Shown: in pieces, positions 34,198 to 45,306 of the stretch
Position numbering within the stretch: the stretch's first letter is position 1
Layout: every line of letters begins with the position of its first letter
Assembly: GCA_013822425.1 (NCBI GenBank)
Contig: PNKL01000012.1
Location: forward strand, 1-64,000
Direction: 5' to 3'
DNA: 64,000 nucleotides
Source of the DNA: Gemmatimonas sp.
Lineage (GTDB): Bacteria; Gemmatimonadota; Gemmatimonadetes; Gemmatimonadales; Gemmatimonadaceae
Program-made: the position numbers and the translations under genes
The notes under the pieces: model-generated
Database searches by the model: none
What the model saw: the letters and a program-made list of their open reading frames with translations, nothing else
Told to the model about the DNA's origin: nothing

Positions 34198-35357
34198 TGC
34201 TGGGCGAGCAGCCGGATGCTGTAGGTGCCGAGTCCGCGCCCCACCCCCTTGGTGGAGAACGAGCGCCGGAAGACCTGCAACTGCACGTCGGCCGGCATCA
34301 CCGTGGGGTTGTGCACCGAGAAGATCACGGCATCCGGCTCGCGGCTCGCGCCAACGGTCACGACCCCGCCCACCGGCACCGCCTCGAGCGCGTTCTTCAC
34401 CAGGTTCACGAGCACGCGCCGCAGGAGCACGGGGTCCGACGTGAACTCGAACGGCTGCGCCGCGCGCTCCACGTGCAGCTCCCTGCCCGTGCTCACGCTC
34501 GCCGTCCGCAGCACGTTCAGGACCCGTCGAATGAGATCCATCGAACGCAGCACGCGCGGCGTGACCTCGAGGTCGCCGGACTCGGCGGCGCTCAGGGCGC
34601 GTTGCCCTTCGATCTCCTCGACCAGCTGCTCGGCCGACTGCGACATGATCCCCGCGGCCTCGCGGATGCCGTCCGTCGGCAACTGGCCCTGCGCCATCAA
34701 ATCCGACAGGCCCTGCACAACGCTCGCCGTGTTCAGCACGTCGTGAAAGAAGATTCGCTCGAGCGCCTCGCGCCGCTTCTCGTGGCTGATGTCAATCAGC
34801 GAGAAGATCGTGAACGGGTCCCCATGCACGTCGAGGTGCTGTGCCCAGACGCGGAAGTCCACGGCGGTCTGGCGTCCGTCACTGTTGCCCACGTTCAGGT
34901 GGCACTCCTGGACGTCCAGGCCGCTCCACTTCTGGCTGTTCACGATGGAGCGCGCCGCGCCGCAATGCCGGCAGAATTTCGTGGTGCCGCATCCGCCGTC
35001 CGACTCCTTCGCGTGCATGCACCCCACCGCCTCGCCGGGACGCTTGCCCAGGGCCGAAGTGACCAGCGCCTCGAAGACCTCGCGCCGCTGCTCAACGGCG
35101 TCGCCCTCCGGGCCGCCCGCGCCCAGAAACTCGCGGAACGCGCGGTTCATCAGCACGATCTGGCGATCGGAGTTGAGCACGACCGCCATGTTCGGCATCG
35201 CGTCGAGGAACTCGCGCACGAACGGCAATCCCTCGAGCTTGCGGTGCTGGCGCTGCACCTCCTCGGCGCTCGCCCGCTCCGCGGGCGCAAACGCGGTGGG
35301 CATCTTCGCACCGTCGCCTTCGGGGGGAGTTTGCAGGACCGCCATGGGTACGACCAT
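34038..35357 (-). CDS. PAS sensor histidine kinase with Cys-rich insert
   Basis: 439 residues from the ATG at 35357 (another ATG at 35345). A PAS domain at ~50-200 contains a four-Cys insert reading 'CMHAKESDGGCGTTKFCRHC', which could hold zinc or an Fe-S cluster. H-box 'FFHDVLNTASVVQGL' is of the HDxxN type. ATPase lobe: N-box 'LVNLVKNALEAV', a VHNP-type G1 box, and 'STKGVGRGLGTYSIRLL'. No TM helix, so the sensor is cytosolic, perhaps for redox or a metal. No response regulator is adjacent. The last ~25 residues ('VGLEAGTMVSASMLSS...') extend past the fold into the convergent ABC gene. It begins 64 bp after ccdA, in the same direction. Confidence 0.85.
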   Translation of the reverse strand: MVVPMAVLQTPPEGDGAKMPTAFAPAERASAEEVQRQHRKLEGLPFVREFLDAMPNMAVVLNSDRQIVLMNRAFREFLGAGGPEGDAVEQRREVFEALVTSALGKRPGEAVGCMHAKESDGGCGTTKFCRHCGAARSIVNSQKWSGLDVQECHLNVGNSDGRQTAVDFRVWAQHLDVHGDPFTIFSLIDISHEKRREALERIFFHDVLNTASVVQGLSDLMAQGQLPTDGIREAAGIMSQSAEQLVEEIEGQRALSAAESGDLEVTPRVLRSMDLIRRVLNVLRTASVSTGRELHVERAAQPFEFTSDPVLLRRVLVNLVKNALEAVPVGGVVTVGASREPDAVIFSVHNPTVMPADVQLQVFRRSFSTKGVGRGLGTYSIRLLAQHYLRGQVSFVSNDTEGTVFTVRLPRVLVVGLEAGTMVSASMLSSSNCRRSSSQ

Positions 35358-35420
35358 GTTCGTTCGAGGAGGAGTTCGCAAGTCAGCCGGTGACGGTCAG
35401 CCGGCGACGGCGCTCACCTG

Positions 35421-36149
35421 CTAGATGCGTGACCGGATGAACTCGGGCGTGTACTGCTGCATGAAGCTGGCGATGCGCGTGAACTGGTCGGAGATCAGCA
35501 GCAGGCCGACCGCGATCAGCAGTGCGCCGGCGAGCCGGTTGATCCACACCATCTGTGTGCGGATCTTCTGGAAGAAGCCGAGGAACCGTTCCACCGCCAC
35601 GGCGGCGAACAGGAAGGGAATGGCGAGGCCCATCGAGTAGACGAACAGCAGCACAAGCCCGCGTCCGAGATCGGCTTCGCTGGCGGTGTACGTGAGGATT
35701 GCGCCGAGGATGGGGCCGATGCACGGCGACCACCCCGCGCCGAACGCGATGCCCACCAGCACGGTGCCGAGGTAGCCCACGGGCTTGTTGGTGAGGTGCA
35801 CGCGCGTGTCGCGCGCCAGCAGCCCGAGGTTGAGCACGCCCAGCAGGTAGAGGCCGAAGACGATGACGAGCGCGCCGCCGAACCGCGCAAGCCAGACGCG
35901 CTGGCTCAACAGGACGCGACCCAGCACGGTGGCGCTGGCGCCGAGCGCCAGGAAGATCAGCGTGAAGCCGAGGATGAAGAGCAGCGCGTGGATCAGCGCG
36001 ATGCGGCGCGAACGCTGCACGTCCTCGAGACTGAGCCCGGTGATGAACGTGACATAGCTCGGCACCAGCGGGAGCACGCAGGGCGAGAGGAAGCTGAGCA
36101 GCCCCGCGCTGAACGCGATGGCAAGGCCGAGCGTGGCCGGTTCGTTCAC
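35421..36149 (-). CDS. ccdA: CcdA-family thiol-disulfide transporter / cytochrome c biogenesis protein
   Basis: 242 residues, six predicted TM helices. The two redox Cys of the family are visible in 'LSFLSPCVLPLVPSYVTF' and 'GAGWSPCIGPILGAIL'. CcdA moves reducing equivalents from cytosolic thioredoxin to periplasmic thiol proteins, for haem attachment to apocytochrome c. GTG start at 36149 overlaps the fur stop (GTGA, 36146-36149). Coupling with a Fur-type regulator suggests that metal or peroxide status influences thiol export here; that is inference. Confidence 0.92.
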   Translation of the reverse strand: MNEPATLGLAIAFSAGLLSFLSPCVLPLVPSYVTFITGLSLEDVQRSRRIALIHALLFILGFTLIFLALGASATVLGRVLLSQRVWLARFGGALVIVFGLYLLGVLNLGLLARDTRVHLTNKPVGYLGTVLVGIAFGAGWSPCIGPILGAILTYTASEADLGRGLVLLFVYSMGLAIPFLFAAVAVERFLGFFQKIRTQMVWINRLAGALLIAVGLLLISDQFTRIASFMQQYTPEFIRSRI

Positions 36150-36622
36150 AGCGTTCTCCGATCGAGGACCGAGGGTGTGCGGCGGCAGGCGCGGCAGGTG
36201 CCGTGCACGAGCAGCCGGTGCCGCGCGGGGACGAAGCCGCGCGCAGCGGCCGTGCGGCGAATGATGTCGGGAATGCGGTCGTCGAAGAACTCGATGACGG
36301 CGCCGCAGATGGTGCAGGTCAGGTGGTAGTGGTTCGGGAGGTCGCGCTTCGCCTCGAAGCGCTTGAAGCCCTCGCCAAAGTCGCGTTCCTCCGCGAGTCC
36401 GGACGAGACGAGCAGGTCGAGCGTGCGATAGATCGTGGCGAGACCGACGGCCTCCCCCTGCCTGGCGAGCACGGCCGCCACGTCCTCGGCGGAAAGGTGC
36501 GCCGGCGCGCCCAGCACGACGTCGGCGATGGCGAGCCGTTGATGGGTGACCGGCAGCCGCTGTTCGCGCAGGAACGCCCGAAAGCGCTCGGCCGCGGCGA
36601 CGTCTACGCTGGCATTCGCCAT
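36146..36622 (-). CDS. Fur-family metalloregulator
   Basis: 158 residues from the ATG at 36622, which lies inside the 3' end of the preceding gene. Winged helix 'LPVTHQRLAIADVVL' ... 'VGLATIYRTLDLLVSSGL' is the Fur DNA-recognition region; metal-site residues include 'NHYHLTCTICGAVIEF' (His, CxxC) and the second 'CRAC'. Two CxxC motifs indicate the structural zinc site. Whether it senses iron, zinc, manganese or peroxide (PerR) cannot be decided. Operon order hypothetical - fur - ccdA. Confidence 0.9.
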   Translation of the reverse strand: MANASVDVAAAERFRAFLREQRLPVTHQRLAIADVVLGAPAHLSAEDVAAVLARQGEAVGLATIYRTLDLLVSSGLAEERDFGEGFKRFEAKRDLPNHYHLTCTICGAVIEFFDDRIPDIIRRTAAARGFVPARHRLLVHGTCRACRRTPSVLDRRTL

Positions 36623-37176
36623 GCGGGATCCTGGAGCAGCGTGCGCAGCTGGTCGCCGCTGAGCCGCTCGGCTTCGGTGAGGTCCTTCGACCGCTGGGTC
36701 ACGCCGCGCGCCACCGCATCCACCGTGGCCAGCGGCGCGTCGGCCATGGCGCCGCACTCGAACAGCCACTTGCCGCGGTCCGGCCCCTTCCGTGTCAGGC
36801 GATAGCGGGCAGTGAAGACGACTAACCGCGCGGAGGGAGGGGGCACAGGCACGGTGGGGTCCACGGGCACGGGCACGGTGGGGTGCACGGGCACAGGCAC
36901 AGTGGGGTCCAGGGGCATGGTGGGGGATGGGGAAGCGGTGGATTCGGCCTTATCGGCCTCCCCTGCACCCCACTCTTCCTGCGCACCCCACTGTGCCTGT
37001 GCCTCTGCACCCCACTGTGCCCCTGTCTCCTCCTCGGATGGCGTCGCCGCCACCACCGCGACTCCCGTCTCCACCACCCCCTGCCTGATCGGGCTGAACA
37101 GGTGCAGTTCCACAATGCGATCCGCTCCGAGGCGGCCCGCAATGGCGGTCAGGAATCGTGCGCGGGTGTCGTCCAT
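36604..37176 (-). CDS. hypothetical protein with Pro-Val repeat linker
   Basis: 190 residues; GGAG 8 nt before the ATG. Family not recognised. The N-terminal ~50 residues ('FLTAIAGRLGADRIVELHLF', 'GVVETGVAVVAA') and the C-terminal ~70 ('VVFTARYRLTRKGPDRGKWLFE', then a helical tail) look like two halves of one alpha/beta domain, joined by low-complexity sequence: Trp-Gly-Ala-Gln repeats and three copies of an 8-residue unit DPTVPVPV. The linker is a minisatellite at DNA level and may vary in length. No signal peptide. Overlaps fur by 19 bp. Confidence 0.65.
   Translation of the reverse strand: MDDTRARFLTAIAGRLGADRIVELHLFSPIRQGVVETGVAVVAATPSEEETGAQWGAEAQAQWGAQEEWGAGEADKAESTASPSPTMPLDPTVPVPVHPTVPVPVDPTVPVPPPSARLVVFTARYRLTRKGPDRGKWLFECGAMADAPLATVDAVARGVTQRSKDLTEAERLSGDQLRTLLQDPAWRMPA
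36838..36917. repeat. 24-bp coding minisatellite
   Basis: About three tandem units built on GGCACGGTGGGGTCCACGG, encoding DPTVPVPV repeats in the minus-strand gene. Further degenerate CACCCCACTGTGCC units follow at 36965-37030. Confidence 0.75.
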
Positions 37177-37306
37177 TCAGGGAGCTCCAACGGGGGACAC
37201 GCTCGCGCCGGACAGTGCTGGCGCCGGACGGAACAGGGCAAGGGTCGGGATGCGGTTCACCCTCGGAAATCTAGCCGCTTGCAGGGCATCCCTCCACCCG
37301 CGGCCC

Positions 37307-39561
<2,255 letters not shown>

Positions 39562-39565
<4 letters not shown>

Positions 39566-40599
39566 GTCCGGCCCGGCGCGTTGGGCGCCGGGGGGACGGA
39601 CGAAGCCGACACCGCGCCGCGGGCCGGCGTCACCGTGTGCACGCGCACTTCGCGCCGCGCGCCGGCGTCGTACAGCCAGGCTTCGAGCGCGGCGGCAAGC
39701 TCGGCACCGCGCTGCCAGCGGGCCTCCGGCAGCTTCTCCAGGCAGCGCATGACGATGGTCGCGAGCCCCGCCGGGACATCGGAGTTCACCTGGTCCACGG
39801 GTACCGGCGCTTCGTGCACTTGTTTGTAGCCCACCGCAAACGCGTCGGCCGCGTCGAACGGCGGGAAGCCCACCAGGCACTCGTACATCATTACGCCCAC
39901 GGCATAGAGGTCGGCGCGCCCGTCGAGCGTGCGCCCCATCGCCTGTTCCGGCGCCATGTAGTGCGGCGTTCCCATCGCGCGGCCGCTCGCGGTGAGGCGG
40001 GCATGGAACTGAGCGGTGGCGATGCCGAAATCCGTGAGATACGCGTTGCCGTCATCGTCGAACAGCACGTTGTCTGGCTTCACGTCGCGGTGGACCACGC
40101 CATGCCGGTGGGCGTGGTCGAGCGCCGTGGCCACCTGCGCCGCCACCTCGGCGACGCGCGCCGGGAGGAGCGTGCGCTGGCGCGCGAGCAGGTCGGCCAG
40201 CCCGCCGCCGCCGAGCCAGGGCATGATGAGATAGACCATCTCGCCGACCTCGCCGTAGTCGAACGGCACGCAGATCAGCGGATGCACCAGCCGCGCCGCC
40301 GACTCCGCCTCGCGGCGGAAGCGCTCGCGCATCTCCTCGTCGCGTGCGAGGTGTGCGTGCATGACCTTGAGCACGAGCGGACGGCCCAGCGTCTCCTGCT
40401 CCACGAGGTAGACGTCGGCCATGCCGCCCGAGCCGATGCGCCGCCGCACGCGGTACCGGTTCCCCGTGGCCTGCCGCAGCGCCGTGATCAGCGCGTCGGG
40501 GACGTCGGGGCGCGTGGGGACCTCGGGAAGCGACGCCGTGCAGCGCACGCACGTGGTGCCGGCGCCGCGGTTCCAGGTTCCGCATTCGGGGCAGAACAC
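39562..40599 (-). CDS. Ser/Thr protein kinase with N-terminal zinc ribbon, soluble
   Basis: 345 residues, GTG start 1 bp after the corA stop. A four-Cys ribbon opens the protein ('FCPECGTWNRGAGTTCVRC'; C3, C6, C17, C20). Kinase domain: 'IGSGGMADVYLVE', 'LVLKVMHAHL', 'VVHRDVKPDNVLF', 'LTDFGIATAQF', 'MGTPHYMAPEQAMG', 'LYAVGVMMYECLVG'. All catalytic residues are present. No TM helix and only a short C-terminal tail, in contrast to the kinase at 21631. Stop overlaps priA start. Confidence 0.92.
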
Positions 40600-40600
40600 G

Positions 40601-41647
40601 CTACAGCACCCCGCGGCGCTTGAGCGCGAGCACGAGCATTCCGCCCAGCGCCAGCTGGCCCACGAACATCACCCAGAAGCCGTGCGGCCAATTGGCGAGT
40701 GGAATGTCCGCGAAGTTCATCCCCCACATGCCGCTCACCACGACGAACGGCACGCTGAGCGTGGCGACCACCGTCAGGCTCTTCGTGGCGATGTTCAACC
40801 GGTTCGACACCTGCGTCAGGTACGACTCCATCACCGACGAGACGAGGTCGCGGTACGTGTCGATGGCCTCGTTCAGCCGAATGGTGTGATCGTAGATGTC
40901 GCGGAAGTAGATCTGCAGGTCGGGTGGGATGAGCACGCTCGGCCGGTTCGTGAGGAAGCTGAAGACCTCGCGCTGCGGCGCGAGATGCCGGCGCAACTGC
41001 AGCACCAGGCGCTTGACGCTGAAGATGTCGTGCAGCGCGGCCTGGTCGAACCGCGTGAAGACGCGCTCCTCGATGCTGTCGATGAAGTCGTCCAGCTGGT
41101 CCACGATCGGGAAGTACGCATCCACGGCGGCATCGAGCACGGCGTGCATCATGCGCGCCGCGCCGCGCTCGAGCAGGTCGGGAGATCGCAACACGCGCTC
41201 CCACACCGCCTCCAGTCCCGGCGCGTGTGAGCCATGTACCGTGATGAGGTAGTTGCTCCCCAAAACGCAGCACAGGTTGTACGTCTCGATGTCGTGCGGG
41301 TCGTCGGTTTCGCCGACGAAGCGCACGCCGCGCACCACGACAAAGAGGTAGCCTGCATGCTCCTCCACCTTCACGCGCCCGTTTGGGCTCAGCGTGTCCT
41401 CGACGAGGAGAGGATGGAGATGAAAGACGTTCTCGAGCAGCGCTACCTGCGAGCTGCTGGCGGTGTCCACGTCCACCCAGAGAAAACCACCGGCGTCCGG
41501 CAGGCAGCGCGGGAACTCGCGCGGATCGAGGTCGCGTTGCACCCCGCCCGCGGACGGGCGGTACCAGCTGCGCGGGAACGCCGCCTCGACGCCAGTGATC
41601 CGCTGCGACTTGCGAATGCGAAACGTGCCGGACGGGCGACGAGCCAA
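40601..41647 (-). CDS. corA: CorA-family divalent cation transporter
   Basis: 348 residues when started at the TTG at 41647, which has GGAG 6 nt upstream; no ATG or GTG gives the full family length (a GTG at 41542 would lose 35 residues). Large cytosolic N-domain with the coiled 'FIDSIEERVFTRFDQAALHD' stalk, then the pore helix ending in the GMN signature ('VSGMWGMNFADIP') and the final TM helix 'FVGQLALGGMLVLALKRR'. Pentameric Mg2+/Co2+ (or Zn2+) channel. Tightly packed with the HDAC-like gene upstream and the kinase downstream. Confidence 0.9.
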   Translation of the reverse strand: MARRPSGTFRIRKSQRITGVEAAFPRSWYRPSAGGVQRDLDPREFPRCLPDAGGFLWVDVDTASSSQVALLENVFHLHPLLVEDTLSPNGRVKVEEHAGYLFVVVRGVRFVGETDDPHDIETYNLCCVLGSNYLITVHGSHAPGLEAVWERVLRSPDLLERGAARMMHAVLDAAVDAYFPIVDQLDDFIDSIEERVFTRFDQAALHDIFSVKRLVLQLRRHLAPQREVFSFLTNRPSVLIPPDLQIYFRDIYDHTIRLNEAIDTYRDLVSSVMESYLTQVSNRLNIATKSLTVVATLSVPFVVVSGMWGMNFADIPLANWPHGFWVMFVGQLALGGMLVLALKRRGVL

Positions 41648-41769
41648 CGGATTCTCCGCGCGGTGAGGGACGCTCGTGCGAAAGCTACCGCGTGCGTGAA
41701 CAGCCGAGCAAGCGCAACGCCGCGACCTGTCAACGCCGCGACCGGCCTCCGTGCGCGCTGGCGGGGCAC

Positions 41770-42696
41770 TCAGTCCTCGAGCGCGCGCATGTGGACCACC
41801 GAGGCCTCGCCCACGCGGTCCGGCGCGTATCCACCCTCGAGCGCGCTGACCAGCCGCCCGCCGCACCACGACGTGGCCCGCTCCACCATCGCCCGCGTGA
41901 GCGTCGTCACATCGGCCATCTCGAGCGTGAAGCCGCCCAGCGGGTCGCCGTTGAGCGAGTCGAAGCCGGCCGAGATAAGCACGAGGTCCGGCGTCCAGCC
42001 CGCGGTGGCGGCATCCACCGCGCCGAGGAAGGCGTCCACGTACGCGGAGGCGGCCAACCCTCCGGGCATGGGGACGTTCCAGATGGTCTCCTTCGGGCCG
42101 CGGTCGTCCGCCGCGCCGGTCCCCGGATACCAGGGCCACTGGTGCATCGAGACGAAGCGGATCTCTTCCGTGTCCTGCACGAGCGCCTGCGTGCCGTTGC
42201 CGTGGTGCACGTCCCAGTCGGCGATGAGAACGCGTTTCAGCCCGTGGCGCGCCCGCGCGTAATGCGCGCCGACGGCCACGTTGCCGAGAATGCAGAAGCC
42301 CATCGCGTGGGCACGCAGGGCGTGGTGTCCCGGCGGGCGCACCGCGCAGTACGACCGTCGCCCGTCGGCGACCGCGAGGTCGATGCCGTCGAGCACACAC
42401 CCTGCCCCCGCCAACGCGGCGTCCCACGACCCCTCGCTTGCCACCGTGTCGGCGTCGAACCGGCCGCCGCCCCCCTCCGACATGGCGCGCACCGACTGCA
42501 CGTACGCTGCATCGTGCGCCAGCGCAATCTCGTCGGCGGTCGCGTGCCGTCCTTCGCGATGTTCGACGCGGAGCATCAGCTCCCAATCGTTGCGCAGCGC
42601 CCGCGTGATCGCGCGCAGCCGCCCGACATGCTCGGGATGATTCCACCCCGTGTCGTGCCGCCCGCAGTCGGCGTGCGAAATGAAGGCGACGCTCAC
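41770..42696 (-). CDS. histone deacetylase-family (acetoin utilisation / acetylpolyamine) amidohydrolase
   Basis: 308 residues, GTG start. Arginase/deacetylase fold with the family zinc motifs: 'YCAVRPPGHHA' (tandem His), 'VLIADWDVHHGNGTQ' (Asp and His metal ligands), 'VLISAGFDSLNGDPLGG' (Asp), and a Glu-Gly-Gly-Tyr end ('SALEGGYAPDRV'). It should remove an acetyl or acyl group from a lysine or amine. The bacterial substrate is unknown; the polyamine, acetoin and protein variants cannot be separated here. 16 bp after a small hypothetical gene. Confidence 0.92.
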   Translation of the reverse strand: MSVAFISHADCGRHDTGWNHPEHVGRLRAITRALRNDWELMLRVEHREGRHATADEIALAHDAAYVQSVRAMSEGGGGRFDADTVASEGSWDAALAGAGCVLDGIDLAVADGRRSYCAVRPPGHHALRAHAMGFCILGNVAVGAHYARARHGLKRVLIADWDVHHGNGTQALVQDTEEIRFVSMHQWPWYPGTGAADDRGPKETIWNVPMPGGLAASAYVDAFLGAVDAATAGWTPDLVLISAGFDSLNGDPLGGFTLEMADVTTLTRAMVERATSWCGGRLVSALEGGYAPDRVGEASVVHMRALED

Positions 42697-42712
42697 GCCC
42701 GGCTCGCCCGGC

Positions 42713-42994
42713 TCACGCGGCGGGCGCCAGCGTCGTCAGGAAGCGCGCCACCTGCTGGTCGAACATGTACGACGATCCACTGACCACGGTGTCGCCGCCA
42801 TCGACGAAGGCCGCAATGACGACCTCTTCACCGCCCTGGCCGCGGAGCACGAGGTGGTTGGGGCCTTCCTTCTCGACGAAGGCCGCGTAGATGGAGCTGC
42901 CGTGCGCGAAGAACTCGCGCGCGGCGCGCAAAACATCGGCGGGCGATGTGCTGGTGCGGTGGCTCTGGTGCGTGCGACTCGACTGGTTGTGCAT
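42713..42994 (-). CDS. small hypothetical protein
   Basis: 93 residues from the ATG at 42994, chosen for AGGGAG just upstream; it starts 24 bp after the preceding kinase stop. Not assigned to a family. After a polar N-terminus ('SSRTHQSHRTSTSPADVL') there is a helix 'LRAAREFFAHGSSIYAAFVE' and strands 'HLVLRGQGGEEVVIAAF' and 'GDTVVSGSSYMFDQQVARF'. The pattern is a compact alpha/beta protein, possibly roadblock-like or a single-domain ligand binder, but that is a guess from secondary structure. Confidence 0.6.
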   Translation of the reverse strand: MHNQSSRTHQSHRTSTSPADVLRAAREFFAHGSSIYAAFVEKEGPNHLVLRGQGGEEVVIAAFVDGGDTVVSGSSYMFDQQVARFLTTLAPAA

Positions 42995-43017
42995 GGTCTC
43001 CCTGTGCTCCTCGGTGA

Positions 43018-44361
43018 TCAACCGCGCGCCGTGCTGGCGCCCGGGGGTCCATCCAGTGGCAGGTCCAGCGTGAACGCCGCGCGTCCCTCGCCTACGGCGT
43101 CGGCGGTAACGCCGCCCCCCATCAGCCGGCCGACCGTGCGCACGAGGTCGAGCGCCCAGTCGAGCGGCACGGCGGCGGATTCCTCGCCGGCATGGGCGTC
43201 TTCCATCTCCTCGTCCGCGGCGATGCGGCGACCGCCCGCTTCCTGCACGCGATAGCGCACCCGCCCGTCTGCCGAGTCCACGGTCACTTCCACGTGGTCC
43301 GACCGCCCGTGCTCGAGCACATGCTCGAGGAGCGTCACGAGCAGCCGGACGATCTTGCGGCGGTCGCCCAGCATCGGCGGCAACGCCAGCACCGGGTCCA
43401 CCGACTCCACCGCGACTCCGGCCACGGGCGACCCAACGTCGCGCACCGCGTCCCGCATCGGCACGCGCGGATCGAACTCGTCCTTCGCCAGCTCGAGCGA
43501 GCCGCGCCTCGCCCCGGCGAAATCCATCAGCGCCCCCACCAGCGCGAGCACGCGCGCGGCCGCCACGCGTACCGCGTGCGCCTCCGCGCGCTGACCGGCG
43601 GTGAGCGGCCCCGACACCTCCCGTTCCAGTTGCATCAGGTCGACAAGCAGCGCCTCGAGCGGCGCCCGCAGGTCGTGCGAGACACCCTCGAGAAAATCGT
43701 CCCGCGCGCGGCGCGCCTGGTCTACGGCGACATACTGGCGCTCCACCTCGGCTGTCGCCTCCTGCAGCGCCGCATTCACGCGGCGCAGTTCGTCGCGTCG
43801 TGCCGCTTGCTCCGCCGTCGAGGCCAGCAGGTCGGCGACGAGGCGCAGCAGCCCCCGTGCCTCGCTCGTCACCCCGGAGGGCTCGTGAAAGTAGAGCGTG
43901 GCCACCCCCAGCACGCGCCCCGCCGCGATCAGCGGCAGCGCCGTGATGGCCGCAAAGCCCAGCTCGCGCGCCACGTCGTGCCAGTCCTCGAGGTCCGGAT
44001 CGGCGAAGACGTCGGGGACGTCAATCACGCGGCGCTCGCTCGCCGCCTCGCCGCTCGGACCGAAGCCCACGCGCACCCGCATCGCGCCGAGCCACGGGCG
44101 GTAGCGTTCGGGCCACTGGTGCGCCGCCACGAGCCGCATCAGCTCCGAGGCGCCGTCGAGCAGGTAGACCGAGCCGAGCGTGGCGCCAAGCAGTGGCGCG
44201 ATACGGTCCAGCGCGAACTGGAGCGTCTCCTCGGCCGATTCCCCACTCACTGACGCGTGCAGGATGTCGCGCACCGCGTCGAGATCGCGCCGTTCACGCG
44301 GCGCTGCCGGCTCGGGGGCCGGCAGCGGTTTCCGCGGGAAGTAGCGCTTGCGTGGCGGCAT
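43018..44361 (-). CDS. GAF-domain histidine kinase with degenerate ATPase domain
   Basis: 447 residues. GAF domain at ~25-190 ('LLGATLGSVYLLDGASELM', 'GFAAITALPLIAAGRVLGVA'), coiled coil, then an H-box 'FLEGVSHDLRAPLEALLVDL' with the phosphorylatable His. The ATPase region is aberrant: the N-box position reads 'LLVTLLEHVLEHG' with no Asn, the DxGxG G1 box is replaced by 'EAGGRRIAADEEM', and no clear G2 box follows, though strand pattern to 'AAFTLDLPL' persists. It probably cannot bind ATP normally and may act as a scaffold or phosphotransfer partner. 3 bp after the transaminase gene. Confidence 0.82.
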   Translation of the reverse strand: MPPRKRYFPRKPLPAPEPAAPRERRDLDAVRDILHASVSGESAEETLQFALDRIAPLLGATLGSVYLLDGASELMRLVAAHQWPERYRPWLGAMRVRVGFGPSGEAASERRVIDVPDVFADPDLEDWHDVARELGFAAITALPLIAAGRVLGVATLYFHEPSGVTSEARGLLRLVADLLASTAEQAARRDELRRVNAALQEATAEVERQYVAVDQARRARDDFLEGVSHDLRAPLEALLVDLMQLEREVSGPLTAGQRAEAHAVRVAAARVLALVGALMDFAGARRGSLELAKDEFDPRVPMRDAVRDVGSPVAGVAVESVDPVLALPPMLGDRRKIVRLLVTLLEHVLEHGRSDHVEVTVDSADGRVRYRVQEAGGRRIAADEEMEDAHAGEESAAVPLDWALDLVRTVGRLMGGGVTADAVGEGRAAFTLDLPLDGPPGASTARG

Positions 44362-44364
44362 TCC

Positions 44365-45228
44365 CTACCGGCCGGCCCCTGCCGCCTGGTACAGCCGCGC
44401 CTCGAACGCGTCGCGGATCTGCACCGTCACCGGCCCGGGCTTGCCCTCGCCCACCGTCTTGCCGTCAAGGGACATGACCGGCGTCACGTCCGTCGTCGAA
44501 CCGCAGACGAAGACCTCTTCGGCGTCGAAGAGTTGCGCCAAGGGGATGGGCTCCTCGCGCACACGGATCTTCATCTCGGTGAAGAGCTCCATCAGTACCT
44601 TGCGCGTGACGCCAGGCAGGATGCGCTCGGTCAGCGGATGCGTGCGCAGCTCGCCCTTGATCACGGCGAAGACGTTCGTCGCCGCGCCTTCGGTGACGAT
44701 GCCGTCCTCGTGCAGGATCGCCTCATAGGCACCCGCCTCGGCCGCCGCCTGGCGGGCGAGCACGTTGCCAAGGAGGTTCACGGTCTTCCAGTCGCGCCGC
44801 TTCCAGCGCATGTCGGGGAAGGTGACGGCGGAGCAGCCCTCGTCGCGCATCTTGCGCGGCACCACCAGCCTGGACGCCGACACGAAGACCGTCGGCGGCA
44901 CGGTGGCGGGAGGGAAGAAGTGCGTGCGCGGCGCCGCGCCGCGCGACACCTGCAGGTAGAGGAACGCCTCGCCGTCGGCCAGCCCGTTCTCCTGCACCAC
45001 GCGCTCGCATACCGCTTCCAGCGCGTCGATCTGCGCGCGGTTGAAGTTGATCCGCAGTCCCTTGAGGCCGTTGTCCATGCGCTCGGCGTGCGGCGCCCAC
45101 TCGAACATCTTGCCGCCCACGGCGCGCACGCCCTCATAGATGCCGTCGCCGAAGATGAACCCGCGATCCTCCACGGGAATCAGCGCCGATTCACGCGGGA
45201 CGTATTGGCCGTTGAGATACATGATCAT
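44365..45228 (-). CDS. dat: class IV aminotransferase, D-amino-acid transaminase type
   Basis: 287 residues; GAGGG precedes the ATG. Fold-type IV PLP enzyme: 'RGFIFGDGIYEGVRAVGG', PLP lysine in 'DWKTVNLLGNVLA', 'GIVTEGAATNVFAV', 'THPLTERILPGVTRKVL' and 'VFVCGSTTDVTPVMSLDG'. The Y-L-N-G start and the short N-terminus favour D-alanine/D-glutamate transaminase over branched-chain transaminase or ADC lyase, but these are hard to separate. It would supply D-Glu or D-Ala for peptidoglycan. First gene after repeat copy D. Confidence 0.85.
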   Translation of the reverse strand: MIMYLNGQYVPRESALIPVEDRGFIFGDGIYEGVRAVGGKMFEWAPHAERMDNGLKGLRINFNRAQIDALEAVCERVVQENGLADGEAFLYLQVSRGAAPRTHFFPPATVPPTVFVSASRLVVPRKMRDEGCSAVTFPDMRWKRRDWKTVNLLGNVLARQAAAEAGAYEAILHEDGIVTEGAATNVFAVIKGELRTHPLTERILPGVTRKVLMELFTEMKIRVREEPIPLAQLFDAEEVFVCGSTTDVTPVMSLDGKTVGEGKPGPVTVQIRDAFEARLYQAAGAGR

Positions 45229-45306
45229 GGAAAACCCTCGATAGAGTGCTGCTGGAATCTACTGACTTGGCGGCGCGGCGGAGAGCGCGCGGGGGACGAG
45301 GCTGGG

